64,000 nt of DNA from Hofstenia miamia (GCA_900660155.1 CABFPE010000226.1:472062-536061); one strand, 5' to 3'; shown: positions 11,893-25,785, counted from the stretch's first letter. Notes: a model not told the origin generated them from the letters alone. Numbers and translations are program-made.

Positions 11893-14812
11893 TGTTAAAA
11901 AATGCTCATTTCGAATTTTGTTTTTGTAAAATCGGTTAATGCCACATTCATTAATTTGCCTATGTTCTAGTCGAATGAAATCAAAAGAGCTATGGGATCA
12001 CTGGAGTTTACCTGTTCAACACTGTGAAATATTGTGGTTGCACTCAACCTTAAAATTCTCAATTGCCTACGAAATTGGTTTAATGCCGCCTCTCAAATTA
12101 TGAAATAACACTTTTCTTTGCAAAAAAAATCGCTTCGGAGTAGAACGATACTACTCACCAGAACGATCAGTTTTAAAATATTCTATGATTACTGACAAAA
12201 AAAATCTTTTTTTCTTATTTGAATACATTTTTTCGATATTTCTGGTCAATTTGACATTGCTTAAAACGAATATGATGTCACTTTCACAGTAGAAACAATA
12301 CTTTAGGAAACATCATGAAATCAAGTTTATGGCCTAAATAGATGATTGAATATACAAATCCGAAATTGAGATTCCAAAAATAATCAAATAACTTTTAGAA
12401 TTGCATATGAACATTGAATTAAACTTTGATTTTAATGTCAGCAGATTATTTCTGTTTATCCAAATCCATGAGAACAAAATATAGTCTAAATTGGATCATT
12501 TTCTAATTGCTGTAATTGAGACATTATCAAGACTTAGTTTTCAGCAAGCATTTTTTTAGTGATGAAATAATTAATAAATAGATTGCTTTCATTGATTTGA
12601 GCCTACAAAAGCTATATGAGGTCAAATTATGCTCCGAAATCTGCAGATGTCAATGATATCTAGAGAAAACAATTCATATAGAAAGTCTCTTGAGTAGTTA
12701 GTGTAATTTTGCATTTTCTATCACTAGATTTTCCAGAAAAACATTCAATTGACATTTCACAAAATGAAGTGTAGTAAATATTATCACTAACAATACCTCA
12801 TTTCCTCAATTTAGCAAAAAAATCCAGTTTGTCTCATGCTAAGATTGAGCCTTGCAACTAATGAATTCCAATTATTTTGAGAAGAATAATGAAGATCTTG
12901 AGAATTTGTGTTAGAAAATCCACTATCAGATTGGCTCGCTTGTTCCTTAAACATTTTTTTGTAGGTTAGGTATGCGTACTTTAATATCAGGACATCCAAG
13001 TATTGAAGATGAATGCTGTAAGGTTGCAGATTCACAAAATGATTGATAGCAGAACATATGAGAAAACTCCTTCTTCAAAGACAAAAAATAATAGTCGCTA
13101 TTGACATTCTCGATTAATTTATACATGAAGAATAGAAAATGACAAAAGTTGGTGATCTTCAACAAGCCATACTCTAACATAGTATGGCAGCTGGAATATA
13201 TTACTTGAGTGTCTAGATTAACTATCCAAAAATATCTAATGTGCTTCAGAATATTTCGTTTGCATCAACCCTATATTTGTAATGGGTTGATTTTGCGAAT
13301 ATGATATCAACCAATGTAATAGAATGAATTCACACAAGTCTTGCATTTATAAGCAGCTGTTACTTCCAGAGAAGACATGATTAATGTTGTCATATGCACA
13401 GTGCATGGTCGTTATGTAATATACAAGATGCATGAAGGTATGTCAATGAAAATTTTTCCCATCCTGATACCCAATGTGAAGAATACTAGAAGTACGGTAC
13501 ATGTATTTTTATTTCCCCTTGCCCATAATTGTATCATCAGCTTAGGTACTTATATTTTTGAATATTCAACTAGTTGTTGACCGATACATTTTTATGAGCA
13601 AGGTTTTAAACAATTATTTCACAAATGTATAAAAAAGTTTTTTACTTTTCTCCAAAAAATTTCTATTCCATTGTTTTAAAGCTAAGTCGATAATAACTAC
13701 CTTAAATTAAGTCAAAAGGACAAACAAAAAACTTCATGGGTAAGAAATATAGTTATTCATTGAATAAACTTTGTGATGACAATTTTTAGCGTAAGCAGAA
13801 AGAAAAGACATGGAGAATTACTCCTTTAATTTCGAAAATTGATTTTTTCGGATAAAAAATATAATAGTTTGTGAAAAACTTTCAAAATTAAAAACCAAGA
13901 TAGTAAAATACATTTTTGCAAATGACAGAAAATTTCGAGTTTAATTATTTGCATTACTCTTAAATTTATAGTGTCAATTGCTTAAGCTCAATGTTAAATA
14001 TATTTGTTTAAATATAAAATACTTATAAATAATCAACTGTTTAATATTCCTAAACAGAAATGATTCTGTTGCGCTTAACTGTTCTTTGGTGGAACACATT
14101 CGAAAGAAAAATGGAGTGTAGACGTCAATTTTGCCAAAATACCACTCATGCTTGAGGTAAACTTTAAAGGCCTTCCAAAATAATGCAAATTCATTAAAGC
14201 ATTTTAAACGTGTCTTGAAAATCAAAGAAAGATATCTTTTGCCTCTTTACACTATAATTATAATGCTTGCTAAGTAACATGATGTCACTGTAAATATTGC
14301 TAATAAAAGTAAAATTGGTAATAGTTTAAGAAAAGGCCTCTTCAGTTTTCGATTTGAAATGCAATGTAGAAATCACAGTGGAAATTGCTCATGGCCCTTA
14401 ACTTAAGCTGTCCCACGACCTCTGACTTTGCTCACGACACACCTCAGTGGGTTTGGGGTACCCTTGCACACATCAAAACACACTCATAGCACTTTGCTCC
14501 TTCCATGGTTCCAGAACTTTATAAATACTAGAACATTAAGTATCTTCATCAACTTCAATTACAGCAATACGCTTTAATAGAAATCGTCAACATTGCATTA
14601 AAGCATGTTCCCCAATAGACCTTCCGATTTTCAAATTTGTTAATAAGCTTGAAAAAAAACAGTTTAATGTCAAAACAATAAGAACCAAATGATTTGTACT
14701 AATGGTGGTATACTATTTAAGGAATTTTAACTATACTTTAAAGACTATGTCCAACAAAAATTTAATTTCATCTGGGCATGTCCTTAGGAATTTGGAATGC
14801 AGAAGAATAATA
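11893..14812. repeat. 2.92-kb tandem repeat, copy 1
   Basis: This 2,920-base segment recurs at a constant offset of 2,921 bases. The only difference I saw is G at 14156 against T at 17077. The content is ordinary AT-rich intron sequence with no recognised gene; the small open frames inside occur in both copies and are not genes. Copy 1 ends at a single N (14813), which argues for an assembly join. Confidence 0.95.
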
Positions 14813-14813
14813 N

Positions 14814-17733
14814 TGTTAAAAAATGCTCATTTCGAATTTTGTTTTTGTAAAATCGGTTAATGCCACATTCATTAATTTGCCTATGTTCTAGTCGAATGAA
14901 ATCAAAAGAGCTATGGGATCACTGGAGTTTACCTGTTCAACACTGTGAAATATTGTGGTTGCACTCAACCTTAAAATTCTCAATTGCCTACGAAATTGGT
15001 TTAATGCCGCCTCTCAAATTATGAAATAACACTTTTCTTTGCAAAAAAAATCGCTTCGGAGTAGAACGATACTACTCACCAGAACGATCAGTTTTAAAAT
15101 ATTCTATGATTACTGACAAAAAAAATCTTTTTTTCTTATTTGAATACATTTTTTCGATATTTCTGGTCAATTTGACATTGCTTAAAACGAATATGATGTC
15201 ACTTTCACAGTAGAAACAATACTTTAGGAAACATCATGAAATCAAGTTTATGGCCTAAATAGATGATTGAATATACAAATCCGAAATTGAGATTCCAAAA
15301 ATAATCAAATAACTTTTAGAATTGCATATGAACATTGAATTAAACTTTGATTTTAATGTCAGCAGATTATTTCTGTTTATCCAAATCCATGAGAACAAAA
15401 TATAGTCTAAATTGGATCATTTTCTAATTGCTGTAATTGAGACATTATCAAGACTTAGTTTTCAGCAAGCATTTTTTTAGTGATGAAATAATTAATAAAT
15501 AGATTGCTTTCATTGATTTGAGCCTACAAAAGCTATATGAGGTCAAATTATGCTCCGAAATCTGCAGATGTCAATGATATCTAGAGAAAACAATTCATAT
15601 AGAAAGTCTCTTGAGTAGTTAGTGTAATTTTGCATTTTCTATCACTAGATTTTCCAGAAAAACATTCAATTGACATTTCACAAAATGAAGTGTAGTAAAT
15701 ATTATCACTAACAATACCTCATTTCCTCAATTTAGCAAAAAAATCCAGTTTGTCTCATGCTAAGATTGAGCCTTGCAACTAATGAATTCCAATTATTTTG
15801 AGAAGAATAATGAAGATCTTGAGAATTTGTGTTAGAAAATCCACTATCAGATTGGCTCGCTTGTTCCTTAAACATTTTTTTGTAGGTTAGGTATGCGTAC
15901 TTTAATATCAGGACATCCAAGTATTGAAGATGAATGCTGTAAGGTTGCAGATTCACAAAATGATTGATAGCAGAACATATGAGAAAACTCCTTCTTCAAA
16001 GACAAAAAATAATAGTCGCTATTGACATTCTCGATTAATTTATACATGAAGAATAGAAAATGACAAAAGTTGGTGATCTTCAACAAGCCATACTCTAACA
16101 TAGTATGGCAGCTGGAATATATTACTTGAGTGTCTAGATTAACTATCCAAAAATATCTAATGTGCTTCAGAATATTTCGTTTGCATCAACCCTATATTTG
16201 TAATGGGTTGATTTTGCGAATATGATATCAACCAATGTAATAGAATGAATTCACACAAGTCTTGCATTTATAAGCAGCTGTTACTTCCAGAGAAGACATG
16301 ATTAATGTTGTCATATGCACAGTGCATGGTCGTTATGTAATATACAAGATGCATGAAGGTATGTCAATGAAAATTTTTCCCATCCTGATACCCAATGTGA
16401 AGAATACTAGAAGTACGGTACATGTATTTTTATTTCCCCTTGCCCATAATTGTATCATCAGCTTAGGTACTTATATTTTTGAATATTCAACTAGTTGTTG
16501 ACCGATACATTTTTATGAGCAAGGTTTTAAACAATTATTTCACAAATGTATAAAAAAGTTTTTTACTTTTCTCCAAAAAATTTCTATTCCATTGTTTTAA
16601 AGCTAAGTCGATAATAACTACCTTAAATTAAGTCAAAAGGACAAACAAAAAACTTCATGGGTAAGAAATATAGTTATTCATTGAATAAACTTTGTGATGA
16701 CAATTTTTAGCGTAAGCAGAAAGAAAAGACATGGAGAATTACTCCTTTAATTTCGAAAATTGATTTTTTCGGATAAAAAATATAATAGTTTGTGAAAAAC
16801 TTTCAAAATTAAAAACCAAGATAGTAAAATACATTTTTGCAAATGACAGAAAATTTCGAGTTTAATTATTTGCATTACTCTTAAATTTATAGTGTCAATT
16901 GCTTAAGCTCAATGTTAAATATATTTGTTTAAATATAAAATACTTATAAATAATCAACTGTTTAATATTCCTAAACAGAAATGATTCTGTTGCGCTTAAC
17001 TGTTCTTTGGTGGAACACATTCGAAAGAAAAATGGAGTGTAGACGTCAATTTTGCCAAAATACCACTCATGCTTGATGTAAACTTTAAAGGCCTTCCAAA
17101 ATAATGCAAATTCATTAAAGCATTTTAAACGTGTCTTGAAAATCAAAGAAAGATATCTTTTGCCTCTTTACACTATAATTATAATGCTTGCTAAGTAACA
17201 TGATGTCACTGTAAATATTGCTAATAAAAGTAAAATTGGTAATAGTTTAAGAAAAGGCCTCTTCAGTTTTCGATTTGAAATGCAATGTAGAAATCACAGT
17301 GGAAATTGCTCATGGCCCTTAACTTAAGCTGTCCCACGACCTCTGACTTTGCTCACGACACACCTCAGTGGGTTTGGGGTACCCTTGCACACATCAAAAC
17401 ACACTCATAGCACTTTGCTCCTTCCATGGTTCCAGAACTTTATAAATACTAGAACATTAAGTATCTTCATCAACTTCAATTACAGCAATACGCTTTAATA
17501 GAAATCGTCAACATTGCATTAAAGCATGTTCCCCAATAGACCTTCCGATTTTCAAATTTGTTAATAAGCTTGAAAAAAAACAGTTTAATGTCAAAACAAT
17601 AAGAACCAAATGATTTGTACTAATGGTGGTATACTATTTAAGGAATTTTAACTATACTTTAAAGACTATGTCCAACAAAAATTTAATTTCATCTGGGCAT
17701 GTCCTTAGGAATTTGGAATGCAGAAGAATAATA
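14814..17733. repeat. 2.92-kb tandem repeat, copy 2
   Basis: It is the second copy of 11893-14812, beginning right after the single N at 14813 and passing at 17734 into unique sequence. Near-identity over 2.9 kb with one ambiguous base between the copies suits a false duplication (two haplotypes or an overlap placed end to end) better than an old genomic duplication. Confidence 0.95.
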
Positions 17734-18917
17734 GTACAACATTAATTAATCGATGCCATCCCCTTAGCTATTTGATACTAAATTGCAGATGTTCCAACTT
17801 AGGTACCAACTGGCTTAAATCAATAAAATCTATGCATTGTTTGTTTATATTTAGTTTACCGCCTATTTTAACGCATGATCAGCGACGTACTAAGAACTTT
17901 AACGAATTTTAAAATCTAATCCCGCAAAATATTATCAATTTTTAAACGCCATATGCACATAAAAAATAACATTTAAACTAGCATACTGATTAGCACTGCT
18001 AATTCGACGAACAGAATTAAAGATGAAAATCTTCCCCATCTATTATTGCTTTATAATGTGCAGATATTTAGGGCTATTTAAGAAACAAAAGATGGTAATT
18101 AGAAATAAAAGCATTGATTAAAAGAAATTCATTACCGATTCAATAAAAAATTTTATTGATTTATTTAATTTGCTTAACAAAGAAATATATTTAGAGGAAA
18201 TAAAACAATTTAAATAAGAAATAAACATTCCATTAAAATCAAATTATAATACTTTCAAATGCAGACAAAATCAATTGCGTCTCTACTTCAGGGTCATGCC
18301 ATGGTGAACAATCTCACATCTATTCCACCCAGTCTATCCAACCTACCAACTCCGAATATTTAAAAAAAAACCAAAAATACTTTTGGAAAACATTTCAAAA
18401 TATGTCATATAATAATAATGAACTGCAAAATTTCACTCCAGGGTTATTGCGAAATTTTAAGATAGCTGGCAACTTAAATAAAATGATAAGGTGCCATTTT
18501 TACTTCAGCAACAAATTTTAGTGAATTTATATCGCAGTATGTTAATTCTTAGAAGAAATGATTTCAAATTAGCAGTTTCTTTGCCATCATGCCATGTAGA
18601 GGATGATGATAACTAAGCGCTGTTTAAAATTAAGCCCTGTAGATCCAACTTAAGTTATCAGGGACAAAATGAAAGACAAGCTTTGCAAATATATTCTATA
18701 GAAAGAAAACTTCTACCTCATTTATCCTTACAAAACTGAATAAAAAACAGATCAATATTCTTTGACATGTAACAAGTTCAGTATTCTTGATATCATGTCC
18801 AATAACACAACATTTCTTCAAAACTGCAAAAACGTTTTACCATTAACAACATCGTCATAAGAACCTCATCATTTTTAAAAAATGCATAAATTCCGAACGA
18901 GGTAAAATAAAACTTAC
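17734..18917. other. Remainder of the 7.8-kb intron, nothing recognised
   Basis: It is AT-rich intronic sequence. I see no exon borders in frame, no terminal repeats and no coding-like block. Confidence 0.5.
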
Positions 18918-19211
18918 ATTTTTTTCTTTCAATTGATCTTGAACTTTGATATTTTCCTGACTTTTTTCTAATCGTTGTAACATACTTGCAGCCCATTTGT
19001 GCAGCGCCATCTGCTGTTCAGTTAAATTGTCCCACTGTTTTGACTGCTCCACAACTTCAAAAAACTTTTCACGTATTCCATCGAGCATTTCATCCATGGA
19101 TGAGGAAAGATTCTCGGCAAGTGCCCGATAACTGTCATCATTAAGTGTGTCTGCAATAGCCTTCATCTGTTCCACTATTGCATCATGATCACCTTCGTTG
19201 TTTAATACTTT
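18918..19211 (-). CDS. Exon: spectrin-repeat-like helices
   Basis: Acceptor GTTTAG lies above 19211 and the donor is AAT|GTAAGT below 18918; 294 bases, phase 0 at both ends, 98 residues. It starts KVLNNEGDHDAIVEQMKAI. About residues 45-80 read REKFFEVVEQSKQWDNL and QMALHKWAASMLQRLEKS, with the paired Trp and Leu spacing typical of the C-to-A helix joint of spectrin repeats. The longest internal exon of the gene and the best evidence for family membership. Confidence 0.85.
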
Positions 19212-20724
19212 CTAAACATAAATAAATCAGGCTAAGTAGTGAGATTAAATTTAAATTCAATGATATCGGAACAATCTAATATAAGGAAGGACATCTATTT
19301 ATTCGAACAGTCAAATTTGAACACAATTTTTAATTTTTTAATTTTGACGAAATTTAATGCAAATTTTTAAATGAGATGTTTATATTTCAATTTCTCAATG
19401 GGTAATGTACGCCCCCACCTCACACACACAATTCCGACACTGGTGTTTAGATCACGACAAAAAATCAGGGGTTAAAACATCTAAAATCGACAAACTTATA
19501 TAATCTAGACAAGTTAAGTCACAAAAATGTACTCGTAGAAGGTTATTCAAAAACCTACAATACAAAAAAACTAATGCACAGAAGGAAATCCAAGCTGAAA
19601 CTTTTTTCCAGAATTTCTGAAAAGAATGAATGAAATAAAGGGTTAATCAAGATATCGAAGATATCTTACAAAATAATTTTGATTAAGAACTAATTAGTAT
19701 TAGTATATTGCAAGAAATCCTAAAAAGGTAGTTGAATACATAATTTGAAAATTAAGGTAAATTCATTGAATTCTTCAGAATGCAACCATGCAATTAAATC
19801 AAAGCACGGTAGTTTCAAAGAAATTTTATTACTATTTCATTAGAGTAATGCATTCTTACACAGATAAAAGTACCGGTATAACAGTTTTTAAATGGCTGTA
19901 AAAATATTAGAATATCAGAATACGAGGTTCTTTACAAATACAGTATGGAAATAAACAACGTTCAACAAAACCGTAAAATTTTTTGTAGCAAATTTTTTAC
20001 GTCAATAACGTAAAAAATCATTATTAAATCACTTTGAAAGAGAAAGATCCACCTATTGCTTACAAATATACAATTGAAGTCTGTGCATATAGTAGACTGT
20101 TATCATCAATGATACTAGTCTTTATAACTAGGGGGGGGGGGGGGGGAATTTGACCGCAAAAATTGACAAAAAAAATAAGACCTTATATCGACTTAACGAA
20201 AACATTCAAATGACTTAAAACTAAGTATGCATTCTTTGGCGCATGTTATAAAGTACTGCTTCAAAATACAAAATATAGTGTTAAATAATTTCAACGGAAA
20301 AGCGATGATCCCTTGCTGAAAGTTTTCGGAATTCTAAAGTTTAGCACTGATCACCGAATTGTTTGGAGCATTTTTGTTAACCATTTCAAAGTTTCTTTCA
20401 TTTTACCAATCGTTTTTTAGCTTGATTCGAATTTAAAATTTGATAAACATTTTGAAAAAATATAGAAATACACGAATTAAATGGTCGACTTTGAACTTAT
20501 TTGACCTAAAAATGAAATTTTGACATAATAAAGTAGTTCAGACTTTTTGATCATTCAAACATACCAAATATTTGAAAAATTTGAATTTCTAAAAATTATT
20601 TTGCCCAATTTTTGTTTACTATATTGAAATTTGTTGTTCAGGTAAAAGACATAATAAGGGCGCTCTATCTTGTGTTTGAAATATGCGCGTGCATCCACAC
20701 CAGTTTCCCGAACCTGCCGCAATG
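19212..20724. other. Intron sequence with a 16-G homopolymer
   Basis: It is AT-rich intron with no recognised gene. At 20131-20146 there is an uninterrupted run of 16 G, very unlike the surrounding composition. No other feature is seen before the MITE at 20725. Confidence 0.6.
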
Positions 20725-21255
20725 CAGAATTGGAATCGGGTACAGAATTTGGAACCGAACCCAAACCGATTTTTTAAACACGTACCCGAAATTTCCCAAA
20801 ATGCACAACATCTTACCCGAAATGCTGGACGGCAAAGTGGCCTTCAAAATTTCAAATGAATGAAAATGTATTGTTCTCCTTTTAGACGTTTAATGCACTC
20901 CTTATAATATTAAATCCCCTTCTTCGGTTGTTTCCTCATAGGAAAAGAAATCTAATGAATATTAGAAATAACGTCAAAAGAACTGATTGTCTTACATTTT
21001 TGTTAATACGAACAATGGCAATCCTTTAAATGTCAAAAACTGAATCAACGTGAAACCGGTTGAGATAAATATGATTTTTTTAAAACAATTATCTCAAGAC
21101 ATCACCGTGTGTATATATTAAAATACCCGTTAAAACCTTAGTTTTTTGTAATTGAAGTAGCAGGTGTTTTCCAGAAACATGTGGGCTTACCCGAAACCAT
21201 ACTCCATTTTTTAGGATTTTGTGTCCGAATCCGAACCGAACCGATTCCAACTCTG
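20725..21255. mobile_element. hAT-type MITE, about 531 bp
   Basis: The left end CAGAATTGGAATCGGGTAC and the complement of the right end CAGAGTTGGAATCGGTTCG form terminal inverted repeats. The flanks CCGCAATG (20717-20724) and CTGCAATA (21256-21263) match at 6 of 8 positions, the 8-bp duplication made by hAT transposases. The interior has repeated ACCCGAA/CCGAACC motifs near both ends, as hAT subterminal binding sites do, and no transposase. It is an internally deleted, non-autonomous copy of moderate age. Confidence 0.7.
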
Positions 21256-23704
21256 CTGCAATAGCAGTGTTCCCACATAAATTTCATTTATTTACATAAA
21301 CCGACTTGCCTAAAGTGAAGAATTTGTAAATCAATGAAAAATGAATGAATATTGCAATTGTTGAAAATTATATAAGAAACGTTTTATCATAAAAATGTTG
21401 ACATTCTAATCAGCTATAAATAGCCAACTATTCGATAACTGTATGCATATAATTCTATTACACGTATTCAATTAAATGTGTTTCCAACAATTTCACAGTC
21501 TTTCTGATCGTCTAATAACGTCCGCTGTAATTGAATTTTAAACAAAAGCCAGGACATAAAGAGACGAGGCAATTAAATCATCCAGAAAGTAATACAATTA
21601 AGCCACTACGTACGCAAAGTCGACTGGTATGATGTTACTAAATCTTTCATAACTAATTTTAGAGCACGTCGATTAAATAATCGCTTAAAGTAAAATATTT
21701 CAGCATGCGCTTAAAAAGTGAGGCTATTAATAGCTAGTAAACAAATACTTCTCAATGTTATAAATTCAACGGTTGTTAAGATAGAAATTCAATCGTCATG
21801 GCAGACGACACACTCTATTACTGTTATGAATGACTCGCGGTTTTATCAGAGAAGGAAACCAAAAGGATAGCTAAACTCTTTATATACTTAGCCAACCATA
21901 TTAACATAATCATATAAGGTTCCTGGATCTACATAATTCAATAATGCCAAAAGGCACTATGGACTTTTCTAGACTAGAGTATTTGCTGTCAAGGTCAATC
22001 AACCTACAATTCAAAATAGCCAAATTATAACATTATAGTTTATTGAATCCAAATTTTTAAAATAATTAAATTATTAAAATAGTTTCAACAAGGTAGCAGA
22101 AAAGGGAAAATTGGAACTGTGGCATGTACATATTATTAAATCAAAGCCCAAAATTAAATTTCACAGGAACTAATTACGTTCATAAAATATTGAAATCATG
22201 TTGAATTAAAACTGAAATACGAAAATATTTAAATAATTATAATACAAACCTGCCTGTTCCTATGAAGTTCGAAAACTAATTTATTAGTATGAATTTAAAT
22301 GACCAGGTTCGAAACCATTATGCAATGGCATTATAAAATTTAAAAAGCCATTACTACAAATTTAAACACACCCACAATGCTATTAGGAAGTTGAAATAAT
22401 TAGTGAAATTATAAGAGTGTAATTTATCCTCAGAGGAAGACATTGAGTTGCCAAAAAATTCATAATTATTCGTCATTATTACTTTTAATAAACATAATAA
22501 TTTCCAACTTAACAGAATGTTATATAAAAATAGTAAATTTTTTAACGCTATTATTTTTAGCAGGACATTTCAAACGTGACATTAATCCTTAATGTATGAC
22601 CTTTTTATTTGTGAACCACTCGGTTGTGGAAAACGTACCTTCTGACCCTATTACGAAAATTAAAATTTGTAGTTCAAGTATAATGCAGCATGCGATTAAA
22701 GCAGAATTATGATTACAGGCAGCTAAAATATTTTAAATAATGGAATTTGATGATCAGTGAGGATTTCACTCTCATTGACCTGTGGTACTATTTTGATATA
22801 CTTCAAGGCCAACAATAAATAATAAATTAAACTATGAGTTATTAGCTTAAAGTTTGCAATTGTAGAGACTGCCTGTAAGCTTAAAATCAATTAAGTATAT
22901 GCATATGTATTCAATTATGAAATAAATAGAGGGAATAGCGCACATTTCCGTTTTGTAAAATATTTAATAAATACGAAAACCACCCAATAAATTACAAAAT
23001 AAATAATTTTATCAGTTGAGTAGAATTATAAAAAATATTAAAGTTATTTCAGAATGTTAGTGGAAATAGAAAGGAATTCACATTTCAGTTTGAAAAGGTT
23101 TTCCATTACTTTGGAATTTTGAAATATTATGTAGATATGAAAATTTTGGAGCCTCTACAAGCAATTAATTTCTTTATAAGGTTTATAGAAAATGACAAAC
23201 TGTTTCAAAGTCAAGTTTTCAAGAATTCAAAGTAATTCAATTTAACCTTTGATCACTCTTCGACTCAAAATTTAATCCAATTCAAAAATTACGAGACTTA
23301 CGATAATTCTCTTTGGTAACAAAGAAACTCCATAAAATTACTAAAAAATGAAATAAATTGAATTGAACGAAAAATGGATAATAATTTAAGAAACAATGTA
23401 AAATTTGCTTAGTTAATTTGTGGCTACCAAAAGTCTGAATTTTACAAAGATACATTCATAACCTGCACTAAAATAATTGATTCCCTATAACCATCATCAT
23501 TGTGAGTATACTAATATTGATAAGAAATATTTTCCGTATTAATTCAAATTATTGTAAACTGTGTTTCATATTTATGTAAATATTTTAAGTATGTGCATTA
23601 TAAATATTTATTTTATCATAGTTTAGATATATTGTGCCCAGCGGTAGAATTATAGATTCAAATATAAATTTTTGTGATCAATACATTAAAAGTAGAATAC
23701 TTAC
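21256..23704. other. Intron sequence, nothing recognised
   Basis: It is AT-rich throughout. I found no in-frame exon, terminal repeat pair or GC-rich insert. Confidence 0.5.
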
Positions 23705-23850
23705 ATAGCCATTTTGAACAATGGATTTCAATGAATCGATTCCAGTTACTGGAGAATTAAACTGCTCGAAAACATTGGAGCCTTGGTCAACGTAGGCCTT
23801 TGCCGCTAACTGACACTTTGCGAATTGATTGCGAAGTTTTTCTTCTCTTT
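23705..23850 (-). CDS. Exon: spectrin/alpha-actinin-like helix
   Basis: Acceptor GTATTTAG lies above 23850 and the donor is TAT|GTAAGT below 23705; 146 bases. The first two bases complete a codon begun by G at the end of the exon at 35197, giving Glu. The peptide runs REEKLRNQFAKCQLAAKAYV, then a FEQFNSPVTGIDSLKSIVQN segment. The pattern E-x-L-R-x-Q-F followed by a second helix resembles the start of a late spectrin repeat in alpha-actinin, by memory of that family only. Confidence 0.82.
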
Positions 23851-23884
23851 CTAAATACAAATTTCCAACATTAAACTCATAAAC

Positions 23885-23890
<6 letters not shown>

Positions 23891-23915
<25 letters not shown>

Positions 23916-24147
23916 AATATCGGGGTATGGCAAGGGGATCATAGCCCTGACATAATACAATAATAGCAGGCAGAGCATGTAATCACTTAGGCTTTTTAAA
24001 TCCCGACAACGGCTCGAGTAAAAATATTATCGTTAGGGTGGCAGAATACTAACAGATTTATTTAAGAATTTAAGAAAACGTGCAATTCAAACATTGAAAT
24101 TTTTAATGCCAATAGATTTTAGTTATTATATTATATATATATATATA
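23891..24147. repeat. (TA)n arrays bordering an assembly gap
   Basis: A pure AT array lies at about 23891-23915 and another at about 24131-24147, the second running directly into the gap. Between them lies about 215 bases of ordinary sequence including a GC-richer patch at 23920-24030. Confidence 0.9.
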
Positions 24148-24230
24148 NNNNNNNNNNNNNNNNNNNNNNNNNNNNNNNNNNNNNNNNNNNNNNNNNNNNN
24201 NNNNNNNNNNNNNNNNNNNNNNNNNNNNNN
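24148..24230. other. Assembly gap (83 N)
   Basis: A run of N entered from a TA array. The true length is unknown. Confidence 1.
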
Positions 24231-24277
24231 CGCTTTGTAACCAATATTCAATGCAATCTTTAAATTTAAATTTAAAT

Positions 24278-25785
24278 TAGGGCTTTATCATGACATGATA
24301 TTCAGCATGATAAAGCATGACATGTAAATCAAGAAAAAACATGTAATTAAATAAAAAAAAATGATAAATTTATTTAACATGATAAAATATTTAAAGCATG
24401 ATAAATTTCTAAACAAATTTTACTTTGAAATATAATTTTTTTTGTAAATTGATTGAAATTAATCGAATCTTTAAAATAAAATTATTTACGCCTTGGTAGT
24501 AAATTTTTAATAGTTGGTTCAATTTAATGTAAATACTGTAACAGCTAAAAAATTTTCCCGCAATCTGAAATTATTTGAATAAATTACTCCTTCATAATTC
24601 AACAAGAATAAATTTGTTTTATCTCAATTTGCAAATATTGGTTTTAACGTTGTTTTCAATTGTCGGCTTATACGTAAACGGGTTTTAGTTTGCACAGGTA
24701 TGGCAATGGAACACGACCCATGGCGGGCGCATTTGAAGATAAGTTCTACTACAAAGAAAAAGATTCTGTATTTTGCACTAAATGTTATACGCGTTATAAA
24801 CATAATCATAATTCTGGCAATACTGCTTTAAAATATCATTACAAAACTATGCATTCTGAAACGTCAACTGGATTGTTATCGTCATCAGCATTAATGCTTT
24901 GCAGAGTAATATTGAAAACATTTATGGCAGCCTGGTGGATTTTGATTACTATAAAATCAAACTTTTTATATCCGTGCTCAAATCATGTCAATTAGCATCG
25001 AAGGTGTTGTGTTTCAAACGTTGGCGATGCTGCGACATCGATTGCGATCTCAAGAAGATGATCCTCCATATATGCATGACTTCAAGCAGCATGTACTAAA
25101 TGATTTCAAGCGACGAATATATTTGTCTCTTTCCAGCACGTTACGCCTGGTCTAATTGGCAACTCCCATGGATATTTGCTTTAGGAAATTGAATTGCTTT
25201 ACCAAAGCTGAGCGTGAATCTTTGTGGCAGTAAATTGCATTTGAAGTTTCTCCGGATAACTTTAGAAGTGAAGATATTACTCCTACAAATTCTGTTGCCA
25301 AACAGTGGGTATGAGTGGGAACAATGAGACTTTGATTACCAAGACGAAAGTGTGTTAGTAGCAGCTTCAGAACGTATTGCTAAAGAAATTCGACGATACC
25401 AATCCATTAAACAGGATATAGATGGGGATCCACTGAAATGGTGGGAAGAAAACTGCTCTTTATATCCGTACATTGCTTCTCTAGCACAAAAAACTCTTAG
25501 TATGTCTTCCAGTGGTTTTGTTGTTAGCAAAACAAGGGCTTCACTCAATGATGAGAACATAAATATACTTTGCTGTTTACGAAATTGGAAAACATTGTAA
25601 TGTTTTAATGATTTCTTATAATTCTGTTAAGTAGTTAGCGAAGAATAACCCGGGTTATCCAATATCATATTGATATATCTGCTTAATAAAAATTACATGA
25701 TAAAACATGATAAAACATGACATGATAATTTTTAACAGCATGACATGCCATGACATGATAATTCTCAGTCAAAGTGACAGCCCTA
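24278..25785 (+). pseudogene. Deleted hAT DNA transposon with BED finger and hAT C-terminal domain
   Basis: The left end TAGGGCTTTATCATG and the complement of the right end TAGGGCTGTCACTTTG form hAT-style terminal repeats, with ATCATGACATG motifs repeated at both subterminal regions. Inside, about 24690-24860 encodes a BED zinc finger (FCTKC, then NTALKYHYKTMH, i.e. C-x2-C and H-x4-H), the DNA-binding head of hAT transposases. About 25425-25600 encodes the hAT dimerisation tail (DPLKWWEENCSLYPYIASLA, then SLNDENINILCCLRNW). The usual PSERxFS stretch is missing between LSMSSSG and VVSKTRASLN. The frame shifts between the two domains, and about two thirds of a normal 600-700-residue transposase is absent, including most of the catalytic core. 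No clear 8-bp target duplication remains. Confidence 0.8.

Noticed and set aside
12811-17146. Identical pairs of small open frames (about 67-83 codons)
   Set aside because: They recur only because the 2.92-kb block is duplicated. They show no domain, no coding bias and no splice logic.
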